Positions 52,115-64,000 of a stretch of DNA of 64,000 nt are shown piece after piece. Location: positions 287,381 through 351,380 of the forward strand of contig PTFA01000035.1 in NCBI GenBank assembly GCA_003342895.1, read 5' to 3'. The translations under genes and the position numbers were made by a program. The notes under the pieces were generated by a model. The model had not been told where the DNA came from and did no database searches. It saw only the letters and a program-made list of their open reading frames with translations. How positions within the stretch are numbered: the first letter of the stretch is position 1; every line of letters starts with the position of its first letter. Origin of the DNA: Casuarius casuarius. Taxonomy: Eukaryota > Chordata > Aves > Casuariiformes > Casuariidae.

Positions 52115-55100
52115 CAACTGAGAACGCTGAATTCTGGCAGGACGAAGCAAGCAGAAAAAGATCCCCACACAGAAAAGCTTGCAACGAAAAAATTTTACCC
52201 AGAAATTTGAACGCACCAAGAAACTGTTTGCAAGTACCTCCCTGGCTGCAATTCTACCAGTGCAGATGATTTGTGGCGCCACTGTAGACGCCTTCACATA
52301 TAAATAGTGTAGTGCCAGTATAGTGCCCTGCGGGTTACCTCCAAACGCAGCTGAAGATACTCTCCTTCAGCCACTGGCAGCCCTTTTGCCCCCCATTACT
52401 GATGCTCTGTATTGATGGCACAGACAGCAAGGAAAAGGTACAGGCGGCAGGACAAGACAACGCAGAGAAGAATCTGCTATCACTTCACGTTGTTATTATC
52501 AGAAAAAGTTTAGAAACTACGCAGGAAACGAGCATAATTAGAAAAATGCACAGCCCCTTTGCTTCTGCTGTATTATTTTGCATTATCCCAATGCTGCCAG
52601 GTTAAAGTTAGGCCTCAGCTCAACTAAGCCCATGCTGCCAAGAAAATTTCCATTCCTCCTCAGCCGCTCACCGAAAGCGGCTGTGTGGCCATACACTGAA
52701 AAGGACGGGACTGATTTGGCTTAACTAGTACAGCAAAATAAAAAGATTAACTCAATCACAGCACCACAGGGAGAAGAATCAAACAGAAATGGCTGAAAGC
52801 AGAGGTGCTTCGTTCAGCACAAGTTTTGTCTTTAAAAGATCTGTAGAGCAGCCAGAGTTTCCAAAGTCTTTCAGTATCATAATTCAGAATATGCGATGGA
52901 AAGCCAGACTACCTGTTCATTTGTTTTTACGCAAGAGAAAACAATGCAAAAAGAGATAAGGCAGCATTTAAGTTACCACACCTAGCGTATGAGAGCAGTA
53001 GACAAGATAAACTAGCAGCTGATAATAACTGGGAGAGTCTCAAGTCAGAGAGAAAAAATAAAGTCTTCTGCTCATCCAGCAACTGGAATTGGGTAATGCC
53101 AGGACAGTGTGCGGCTGACACACAAGAAGGACCCATGAAATGTGGTATATGGTGATGCCATATTAAATAGTCCAACACTTTTCCCATACCTGGCTTTTTA
53201 TCAGGTCAATATTTTGTCTCTATCTGGAGTCTTTTTGCTGCATCGTTTTCTGTATCTATCTTGAATCAAAAGACAGAATCTTCTGCCTAACAGAAGGTCT
53301 GACGCATCACTTCTTTACTTTTCTTTTTTTAAACTACAGAAAAATCTTTACCAACTTCTTTACAGCTAAATTCTGAGAAATGAACTGGAATTAAATAACT
53401 CCCTAGGAATAATTTCCTTTTAAAATTCTCCAAGTAAGTAAAAAATTAACATGACATGCATGAAGAAAGTCTGAATCTACTTGAAATGCTACTCTGCATA
53501 AATGTACTTTCATGGAAGTATAAAACAATATAAAACAAAGTCGAATGACCAAATAGTCATTAGGGAGTGCAAATAAGTCAACATAACATACAGTCAAATT
53601 TGTACTACAAAAGAAAGTAGTTACAGGTCACCAGTAAGTACTTTGAATAAGTATGTACGTTCTTAAAAAAAAAAATTAAACAAAAAAGAGGGGGGAACCA
53701 TCACAAGACAACTTGGGAGCAGGGGCTTTGTTTAGTTAAGGATTATTTTAATCTTGTCATCAAAGGTAACTTAGTTTTAAATTCCTGATAGCAAGAGCTA
53801 TTCCTCAAACTTCAAGGTACCTGCTTGCTGTAAGTGGCCATATGAAAAGGGTACAAGTTGAGTTACTCTGCTGCATAAGCAGAACAGAACCAGTATTAAC
53901 AACCAAGCAGTGCTGTTTGTGAGAAATTAATCAAGACTTTAGGATCTTGCGTAGAACCCCAACTCCTACAAAGCAGATATTTAACCTAAAGCATTCATTG
54001 CATCCCCACGTCTCTGCTGCCCTCAGGATTACCATACCCAGAAGACTAGTTTACGTAACTGCCTCCTGTTTGCGACCGGGGGAGAACCCCTTCCCTACAC
54101 GAGGATCAGCAAATAGCTCCATGCATTAGGAAGGGCCGTTTCATCGTCTTGCGCTTTTTACTCTGACCTCCACCAAAGCAGGAGACACAAAGGGATGCTG
54201 GCATCAAGACCATGTCCTTAAATCATTGGTGGAAACAAGGGAATGGGTGAGCATCTCCCACATCATATATATGCCCATGTTTAAAATAAAGTCATCACAG
54301 GCATCTGAAAATCCACATGGGATAAGCCCTGCCAAACCGAATGCAGCCTACGCTGCTCTTCCTCCACATCCCAGCCCTCATGTAGACACTCTTCAGAGCA
54401 GTAAGATTTCAAAACAAAATATGCCTTCTGCACTTTAATCAAACAGTTGTCTAACTGATGTGGACGAGACACGACTGCAAGAAAAAGCCAGTCACGTTTT
54501 TGGAGGTGAAGTCGCGCATGCCACAGTCGGCGGAGCCCAGAATCTGTGTTTCATCGTGGAAAAATACTTTCTGCACAGTTCCTTTAGAGAGGAGAGGGGA
54601 GGGAACATACCAGAAACCCACAACAAGTAGTATTTTTGGACGAGGGCACTTCCTGATCTTAGCTGTCAGATAAATCCAAGACTCAAGACATCTATAAATA
54701 GGACAAATAGGAAAAATAAATCAAGTGAGAGATCAGATGTCACTCGTGTAAAGTAGAATTTCCATCTTTTCCTTAAAAGAAATTCTGATATAGCTACCCT
54801 AAAGCAATGCAAAGGGCACAAGTTGGCATATCTTAACAGCGTATACACTGGCACTTGCAATAATCACTATTTCTTCATTATCTCCTGGCTCATTCTACAA
54901 AAAACTGATTTAGAAATATTTTTCTCTACTGATAATAAGTAACATCATCTAAGTCTTTTAATGTGCCCAAGCAATTCACCAGAGACTCCTACACCCATTT
55001 TACCACATTAATTCAGTTTAATACCTTATGCAATGGTTACAACATTTAATAAGAGAGTATCTATTATTTTTAACCACTTCATGGGTTGAGGAGGCTGGCA

Positions 55101-57628
55101 AGTTCTAGCTGCATGTTTCCTACTGAGATTCCCCTGGAACGATCAGGGCAGGTATTAATTCACTATCTACAGCCAAAAAAGGCATCTTGGGACTGCGTTT
55201 TAAAAACTACTTAACAGCCGGATTGGCCAATATTTCGCTAACTGACAAATAGCGACAAGCGAGCTCTAGAAATAAACAGCAATGTTTGAGGGAGTAAACT
55301 TCATGAAGCTACAGCCAAGACAACTTTTTTAAAATGGGAATCCCACACGAAAACCCAAGAGCCTTACAGAGCTACGCACAGTTAACTGCAGTAATAATTC
55401 ACCTAAAAGTTATCTTTTTTTTTAAAATACAGGCATAATCATTACAACATCTATTTCAAATAAACTATTCCTTGTTCAAAAGAAATTCAAGGTAATTCAT
55501 ATTCTGAAGTGCAAACCAATGTCAATAGGAAATCTAACTGGATTTATATAGGTTTGCCAATAAGAACTGCGCTGTTCCCCCCACAGTTAGTGTTCATTTA
55601 TTATCAAGCTAATAAGGACTGAAAGAAGATTTCATTATTTTGTCTTAACTTTTACCTTTGCCTAGAATATTAATTCATATACAGATATTCAAAACCTGTG
55701 TACAAATACTGAACATACCTTAAATACCAATGCTAGTTTATCAATCCAATAAAGTTTAAAACTTGACATATGCCAATTCAGATGATGACACACTGGGGAT
55801 ATTTGCACTTTTTCCTTTGAAAGTGGAAAATTACTTAGATGATATATACACAGTGTTGCAATTTGTTAATTTCTGAATTAAAATTCCTTTTTATTTACAT
55901 CTGGGAAAGAAAAAATTAGCCAAAGCTACCTCTGTGTTTCTAACTGCTCTCTCAATAACAAAAAACACTAAAAGCCACAAAATTAAAAAAAGAAAAACCC
56001 AACCATCACTAACAACAACACAGGTTATAAAGGGCGAAACAAGAGATCAAGTTAATAGGACAGTAATAAAACAAAAGTAGCACAGCGCTAGGTATAAAGA
56101 ATGGGTGAGAGAAGGGAGAAATGAAGAAAGATTACTTAGGCACCAGCAATATACCATCTTCTCATGTGACTCAAAACCAGCAGGGATTTTACTGCACATC
56201 TTAAATCTCTCTGCTCCAGTTCCTCAGAACTGCTTGCAACACTAACAAAATGACTACCCACCACGCCAGGTATGTAATCGTCACTCTCCAGCAACAGCAC
56301 GTCGTCTAGAAATGTTTCAAATACTTAAGTGATATGCCTCAAAGACTTATCTGAAATAACACAGTTTTACAAGCTTCAAGAGGACCTAGCAGTGGAGACC
56401 AGCTACCCATTAATACTTAGTACAGTAAAATAAGAGCTGGTAACCCTGAAATAGATGGCTACCTAAAGGAGTGCAGAGGGAGAACACACTCCTTTTCTCC
56501 ACGACAACAACTCCTATCCTTCCCTTGACATCGTTACCACAAATCACTTTTAATAGCAGAGCTGGAGCTGTGTTGCCATCTGATGGTTGCTCAGTGGCCG
56601 ATGACCGACGAGTTGGCATTTGCAGACTAAATCACCACGAAGACAAGCAAGGCATGAGCACTAATCAGCAGCTTTCAGCAGTGAGTAACAGAGAAGCCAC
56701 GAACGAGGACAGAAACTCGACTACCCTCGTTCCGGGAAGCGCTCGCTCCCGGCCAGCACGGAGCCAGCACAGCCACTCGCGTCTCCACACCCGCACCGCA
56801 CGGGAAAGACTTCAGTCTTCAGGTCAGTCAGCTCTGCGCAGTTTGCACAGGTTAGTTTTTGTGCTTTGTATCATAGACACAGCACAGACCCCAGCAATTT
56901 AACGTACCACCTAGAAATGTGTGCAGCAGGTACCACAGAAAACACGAAACTCAGCTCAAAGACCCTCACGGTTATCCATATGCTGTAATTCAGACTTAAA
57001 ACTACTTCACTTGGTGTTTACTGGCTGCTACCTCCTTAGCAGGGAACATATTCGACAAACTGTTTAACCATAATAAAGAGGAGTTTAGTAATCAGAGCAC
57101 GCGACCAGCACTGACAGCAAATCGGTGCAGAACCTCACTGCCGGTGCTGTCCTCCAGCACAGCGCTCTTCCTGCTCTGCCGACGTGAGCAATAACCTGGG
57201 GTTTTTCTGGAGATACGTTTGCTACTTGTTGCTTTGAGACTACAGCCAGAAAGTGACCAATACAATCAAATCGTGTTTCTGTACATGCTCAACATATTTT
57301 CTTCCAGAAGTTAATTAACATTTTATAAAGGTATAATACTTCCATGATTTCGATCAATGAGGGCTTGACTGCTCGCACTGGAGAAGCTCCCAATCTTTAA
57401 CCACTCTCAACAGGAAATCACATCTCACATCAAGATTGAATATATTGCTACTTCAGCTGTCAGCAACTATCTTATTACAACCTTAGTAATCAGGATAAAA
57501 ATAGCCCAACATCACAAAACATCTTTGCCACACGTCACCCCTCGGCAGCACCCAGCACTTGCATCACTCTCAGTGCTTCCTTAAGAAGCTGAGTACGATG
57601 AGCTCTGTAAATCTCCCATTAAGAAGGG

Positions 57629-57652
57629 TTTTTTTGTTTTTTTTTGTTTTTT
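57629..57652 (+). repeat. T-rich tract (T9-G-T9-G-T-run)
   Basis: T runs separated by single G residues, followed by CCAG. The tract looks like a + strand splice acceptor but no exon-like frame with a donor follows it. Confidence 0.85.
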
Positions 57653-60556
57653 CCAGTTTTTGAATCCTTTTGGGGACTCTGGTTACTCAAGGCTCGAGCA
57701 GCAATTTCGCAAGTACGATTCCACAGTACGACCGTCAGTGCCAGCTCCTCACCTCTCTAATCACTTTCCTAATCACCTAGTGATACTTTTACAACATCCT
57801 CTCGTTCGCTGTAGAGCCTGCTCTTCCTTGATGATATAACTACATAACCATTTTTTTAATTTTATAGTGGTTTACTTATAAAGATCAAAGCTACTTCTAC
57901 ACTAAGTACCATCATATATAAATATAGTAAAATACCATGACTTCAAAACATTGGCACAGCTACACAAACAAAATTGCTTTTTTATTATTATAGCCATGCC
58001 ACCTTCACAAACAGAATAAGCTACTGTACACTGATAAAAATAAGTTAACAGCCACTCTGTCTTAGCGGTTTGTGCCTGCACAGATTAAGGAGGATGTTTC
58101 CGACACCCGCAGAAACACTGACAATGGATACAAAGAAATCTGTAGTACTGCATGGCCAAGTCTCTCCATCTCACTTCAAAATACACCAAAGAATTTACTA
58201 TGTTGTACGTTGGGTATTCCAATATGTCCTTTGACAATAGTCAAAATCCACACAAACATTCAAATTAGTGATGACTGCTCACACAATTGTAAAGTACTGG
58301 TGAATTTAGCAAGATTAAGTGTTTTGAGAAAGCGCTTTGTTCAAAAGGTGGGAGGGTTTCCTGACAAGATTAAGCAGCACCCTATCTCAAAGTCAAAGCA
58401 AAAACATTATAGGATACACAGTTTAGATATGTCCTAACAGACTTCAGATAACACATGGGAACGTTTGCATGTTGCTGAATTTGCATACTGAGGTTTCACA
58501 TCTTTATCCCCTACAAAAACAGCCCAGAATCCATTTTTCAGCTACCACAACTCAGCAATGTAGATAAAGAAATTCAGTATTGCATGTACAAAAGTGCGTC
58601 AGGCCTTAGCATCCCTTAGCCAAACTCAGTGCATGCCAAAATAGTGCTACTACCTGCTTTGCTTACCAGTGCTATATTTTACCAAAACAAAATCAGAATG
58701 AGAGACTTACTACAAAAGCTTCCTCTGAGGTTAATCCTTAGAAGAGCAAACCAAAACAGAAGACTCATCTCAAGAAGTATCTTGTATATATGCCTCATGA
58801 GTAATGCTAGTCTCATTTTAGGAAATTCATCAAGAATAAATAATCTTGCAATATTCCACACAGTTTATTTTTTTTTATACTTCAAGAAAGTGGCAGAGAA
58901 TGGAGCATCTTGTGCTGCCCGGAGAAGTTAAGCTGTTTCGGAGGTTCCTACATGCTTCCATTAACTCTCATTTACTCTCAGTCTCGCAGTACAGCTATCA
59001 CACCTTCAGTTGCACCAGCACTGCCATTTGGAGCTGTAATCTACACCAGATTATTGAATCACCCAGATTTTAAACAGAAACAACCCCCCCACACCACCAG
59101 CTCTCAAAAATAAGTCATTTTTCTTTTGTTTTATTAGCAAGATTGTATCACTTATCCTGTTTATACTGCAGCCACACAAACAGTTGGATCAGCACAAATG
59201 AGGCAGCAGAAAACATCAGCATGGGAAACAAAGCTCTTAAACAAGTTTTGCTGCTGGAAGAATACAATGATGTATTGTAAAAAGTTTAGCCTTCTGTTTT
59301 AACAAGTAAAATCACAAGCAGAAGCTTCTTGCAACTGTACTGGTTGTACAGTTTTCTTTTTCCATCTTCTGCTTACACACCACATTTACACAACCTTTAT
59401 CCCATATAACCCCTGTAAGTTTTTTATTTTTTTTTTGGTTAATAGGACAAGGAGTCTAAACAAATGATTAATTTCAAATGAAGAAAACTGCATCATGATT
59501 TTTCCCACTACAGAAAAAGCAAAATAAAGATGGGAGGTAAAGTATCCTTAAAAATACAGCAGATGCAAATACAAACCAGGAAAAAAACCCTCTAAAGTTT
59601 AAGAGCATCAGTCCATGGGTAGCAGGATGTATCTTCCCCTTCATAAACTATAAAATAAACCTCTTTGCTTATTAAGCCATTTGTTTATTTACTTTATTTT
59701 AAGAAACAAAAAACGAAGCAAACAAAAACAAACAGCCTTGTAAAGACAGCCAACTGATATGCTTGACCAATGTGTCTCCCATGAAACTTAATACACTTTC
59801 CCAGATATTTTACACTGGTATTAGATGCATTTCCACTACATTATTTGAAGTGTTTGATTATCAGAGTACCTACAAATAAGGCAAAAAAATGGGAAAAGTC
59901 TTCCCAACTAGAAAAACATTAATACAACCAAATTCCTCAGATTTTCATCAGAGACGAGAAGTAAACTCATGCTTTTTTTTTTTCTCAAGAACATAAAAAT
60001 ATTTTAACTATTTTTATTCCTTCATTGTTTTAATCAGGTAATGATATACATACTTCTCATTATTATATGGTTAGCAAAAATTTTTTATACTGCTGAAATA
60101 ATCAAGTATCAAATCACTATTATTCAGCTCAGAAAAGACAGATGCACAAAGAAATATGTCTACAGACACGTGTGCATAAGACAGAGATGCACCGAGAACA
60201 AATAGCATATTTTAATTCCAAAATAAAGATATAAGAGAAACCCTGCAGTAGATCTCTTTTCTTGAAGAGTAGAAGACTTGATGAACTTCAGAAAAGAAGT
60301 GGAACACCACTCCCATTTCAAGACTTCTTAAAATACATCCTTTCATACAAAATATACCCAGCAAATTAAATCTGCAGCACTGGCTGCAGCAAGCAGCACC
60401 CACAGGCTCAGCTGCCCTTCACAAAGATTCTTTGTGGAAGTATCTTTCCGCCAGGGCTCCTTTTGAATTCCCAAACAATACCTTGCAAAAATTAGATCTC
60501 CAACTGTGGGAAAGTTCCCAAAAGACAAGCCAAAATACATTTTCTCATGAGGATAC

Positions 60557-60576
60557 AAAAAAAAAAAAAAAAAAAA
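60557..60576 (+). repeat. A20 homopolymer
   Basis: Simple A run with no retroposon body recognised next to it. Confidence 0.9.
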
Positions 60577-63500
60577 CCCTCAGTAAGGAAGTCAGAGTTC
60601 GTATAACAACTGTTCAGTATGATTACTTTTGAAATATACCAACAGATTAGGAGGCAGCATTTAGAAAGATATTTAGGAAAAAAGCTATCAAAATCAAATC
60701 AGTAACTCATGAGAGCGAATCTATCACTCATTAATGATTTGCATAAGCAAAGAGACTTTAAAAGTCCTAGAAAACAAAGAACAGCAACTGTTTTACTAAA
60801 AACTTATTTAATCTCTCTTATAAGAAGCATAAAATAAATGAAGATATTCTGAGATTACATTTAATTATTTTTTTCCAGGTACCAAGTGTTTTCTAGAAAT
60901 AACCTGATAACCCATGGAACACTAAACCTTCACACTAAGGGAAAACATGACCGTGGGAAAGTGCTTGAAATAAAGTACTGTGCCATTTGCTTTTAATGAT
61001 CTACAGTTTTATTTCCATGGCAAGCAAAAACTATAGGTCACGTTTGTCTCAAAAGTTCAACTGATGATTTTGCTTATTACCAGCCCTAGCAGATGGGCTG
61101 GCCTCACCACAGCAATCGCTATGCTCTCCTGCTGATGACCGTGTCTCTGCTCACCCTACGAGTTTTCCCTTTGCAGACACAACTTTATTATCGAAATCCC
61201 AGCAGACAGTCAAAGGGTTGCAATATTTTACAATATCCAGCTTTTTTGCCTTGTGCTCTTTGCAGTCACCCTCCTCTCTGCCATGGGGCCAGGTCGCCCC
61301 ACCTCTGGCTCCTCACCGGAGGGTGAAGGAGAACCAGCAGGAAGACGGCGTCCCCTTGGCACCGCCACGGGTACAGACACACGCTCTTGCATCTGAGCAG
61401 CGCGTTAGGAGGGCAGCAGACAAAAAAAGCTTGGGCTGATGAGTAGATTCCTGGGCTTTAGGCCCAGCAAACACATAGAAAAGTTACAGAAGGGAGCAGC
61501 TTGGCAGATTGCTACAGAAAGGAAAGCATCATCACGCTCCCAGCTTCAGCTGCAGGAGAGTGTGTCCGCAAGACTGTCGAGAACATGCTTGCAGCTCACG
61601 CAAACAGATCCAGTCTGTCTGAATCCAGCTCAAATACCTCCGCAGCAGCGCAGAATTCAGCACAGACAGCAAAGCAGACCCTATAAAATAGATAACTACT
61701 CAAGCAGGCAATTACACTGAGCTTAACATTGCTACAGCTGAACTGCTGGTTTCCAAGATACCTACTTCAAGACTGGCTTGGATACCTACAGCTAACCAAG
61801 CTCCAATCTTTCAATGTAGTGAGAAAGCACACAAGTGTTTAGCACAAGGCTTCAAATCAGCTATTCCTACTCCATAGGTAAAGGCTTCCCAATCATGCAG
61901 AGGCCCTTGCGAGCATCAGTGAAACTCTCACTCTGCTAGAGGATACAGAAATCTACAAATATAGAAACTACTAGCACATTCGTATTATATCATATGGCAG
62001 TAATACTGCAAAAGAAATAAGAAATTCTACATTCTTGCGGTTCTCAAAGCTCTCAGCAACAAAGATGTGAGTGGCTATGGGGAAAAAGTGCCCTCCTGCA
62101 GAAAGACTGGGAAATAAAAACAAGTGTTTTCTTCCTGAACAAGCAGAACACCGAGAAGCTTGTTGCAGTATATGTCTAAGCCACAGTTTTAGGAACTGCA
62201 TGAAAATTTACAGAGGAAGCTTGGAATCTGACACTCTAGAACTTTTTGACAATTTGAGATTAGCGAGGTCGCAAGAAAGAATCTGAGCTACGTGAGGATT
62301 TTCAGCCTTAGTTACCAGGCACATAAAGACATATTTGCACATGCAAGTTTGTAGGAGATAAAATTAGGCTGCATAGTAATACTAGCTCAGGAGTAGATCT
62401 CAAGAGTAAAAAAAAAAAAGTGTATTTACTTCAGAGATAAATTCTGTAATTTTTTTTCCTCTATACTAAACAAATATATCGCTTGCTTTGTCAAGTATAC
62501 ATCTCATTTCTTCCAAATAGTTACTTTACTTCTTAATCCTTTGAGTTAAATGCTGAAACATGGTAGGAAAAGCCTCTATGGCCAAGGGTGCATCTTGCTA
62601 CTATAACTACTTCTGTTATATCTATACCTCTCCCACACAGTTATAGCCCAAGGGATGCCAAGAGACACTACTTGACTCTTCCTTACAATTCATCAGACAC
62701 CAGATCTTCATTTTCTAAGGATGTTAACTAACATATTTCCAAAATCCTGCAGTGTCTGGAGGGTTCCTGTTTGTTTTCCTCAGACCAATGAGGGTTACAG
62801 TTGACTTTACGATGGCAACTTTAACTTCAGGCCAGCTGCCAAACAAGAGGGAAGCGCCGGGACCAAGAATTTGCAACTGCCTTTCTTCATTAAGTTGTGT
62901 TGCTAACCACACAAAATGTCAAACACGGAAGCTTCTCACACCTGCACTTCAGAATTACTTAACGTAGGCAGCTGAAAGCCTGAACGCTATCCCGGGAAGC
63001 GGAGACAAGAACGAAGCCAAATCTCATTCTCTTGGCCAAACTGGCTCCCAAAAAGCAGAATCCCAAATCTTGCAGAGGCACATCTGCCCCCAAACCAAGC
63101 TTCTCCTAAATAACCATGTTAGGGAGCGTTCTGAGATCCTTGATGGAAAGATCGTTACAGTGATGTACTACACTCAAAAACATGGGGCATTAGCTGCCAG
63201 TCATGGTCCTCTACGTTGCTCGGACCTCCAGCACCAGCAACAGAACTTCGCAATGGAACCAGCTCCTAAGGACCATGACAGCAGGGGATAAGCTCATCTT
63301 TAAATACTAGTGTGAAACAGATGGTAACACAGTAGCACATTGACAGTGAAGAAACCTGACAATAAAAATCACCAAAATCTAAAAAATTTTTAAATTTTTC
63401 TTTTCCAAACTCAAAGAAATATCAAACAAGCACTTTGAAAAAGTTAACTTTAGTCCTCTACCATACATGATACGTATATACATACTAATACTGAAATTAA

Positions 63501-64000
63501 AGACCAGCTGCAAACTTCTAAGCAAGACTCCCACCTATTTTCTATGATCCCATTAAACTAGAGTGCTCTATATTTACTTGCCAACAGATCTCTGTATCAA
63601 GAATAAGTGCTCATTTCTGTCTTATCTTAAAAGCCTGATTCCACACAATCAGACTATCAGTGGTTACAAGCTTAAAACAACACAACTGGAGAACAAGCTG
63701 GAAGTTTATTTGGAAAAGGCATAGGTACATCCTATAATTAAACCATTGTTTCTCACAAGTGCTTGAGAAGGGAATATCTGCCAAACAGTAGCATCCTGTT
63801 TAGATGTGTTCTGACATTAAGTGACGCACTAGCACCAAACCACGAATAATTACAGTCTTTCCCTCTCTTCTTCAAATGTAGTCTAATGTCATCATTTCTC
63901 TGCTATTTGTTACTACTGCACTGAATTGCCTGAATGTACCATATTGACAGTTTCCAGAAGAAAACCTTAGGCACCTAACATATTTAGGGAATACATTCAA

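Larger units (their letters stand above)
49512..64000. other. Long non-coding region downstream of the CR1 copy (+ coordinates)
   Basis: AT-rich with strong + strand A excess (59701-59760: A34, T6, C12, G8). It includes A-rich and T-rich tracts, a 21-bp tandem duplication, and an 81-nt exon-like minus-strand segment at 51559-51639. GC rises near 56.7 and 61.3 kb without a recognisable gene. Confidence 0.55.

Noticed and set aside
56471..56902. 143-codon + strand open frame
   Set aside because: Arg/Ser/Thr-rich translation of a locally GC-rich stretch, with no domain and no splice context.
58072..58437. 121-codon + strand open frame
   Set aside because: No recognisable family; a frame of this length is expected by chance across six frames of 64 kb.
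58711..58736. 26-nt minus-strand segment (LTSEEAFV) between a good acceptor and GTA|GTAAGT
   Set aside because: Too short to separate from chance, with no phase-compatible neighbour found.

Overview
This window looks like vertebrate nuclear DNA, most likely from a bird. It is AT-rich and gene-poor, with many homopolymer runs and small isolated CpG-rich patches. Its only clear transposon is a 5'-truncated CR1 LINE, the dominant LINE family of birds (also common in crocodilians and turtles). No operons, ribosome binding sites, tRNA or rRNA genes, or CRISPR arrays were seen. Most open frames in it are chance frames in non-coding DNA.

The window is best read as part of one long gene, mostly intron, transcribed from the minus strand. 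The best support is a pair of short coding exons on the minus strand, at 10861-10931 and 5893-5949. Each has a good polypyrimidine/AG acceptor and a good GT donor, and each has one open frame. When joined, the reading phase matches exactly (2 nt + 1 nt make an Arg codon) and gives about 42 residues of helical, charged sequence. I do not recognise the protein family. A third exon in matching phase may lie at 2300-2367, with a weaker rival at 5145-5178. In the lines I sampled, the + strand shows A>T and C>G. That is the pattern expected when the minus strand is the RNA-like strand, and it is seen on both sides of the window.

Layout: 1-10931 is introns plus the exons above. At 12480-12640 there is a GC-rich patch with a 29-bp tandem duplication. 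At 15755-16095 there is a compact, strong CpG island that could be an alternative or internal promoter. From 16.1 to 48.15 kb is long non-coding DNA with homopolymers, a G-quadruplex-type run near 17.27 kb and GC/CpG-rich patches near 31.7-32.1, 37.6-37.8 and 38.5-38.8 kb. The CR1 copy lies at 48153-49511 on the minus strand and is inactivated. From 49.5 to 64 kb is more intron-like DNA with several unconvincing splice-site pairs.

I found no convincing novel system. The points most worth following up are the identity of the split minus-strand gene, the internal CpG island, and a few candidate exons that need RNA evidence.
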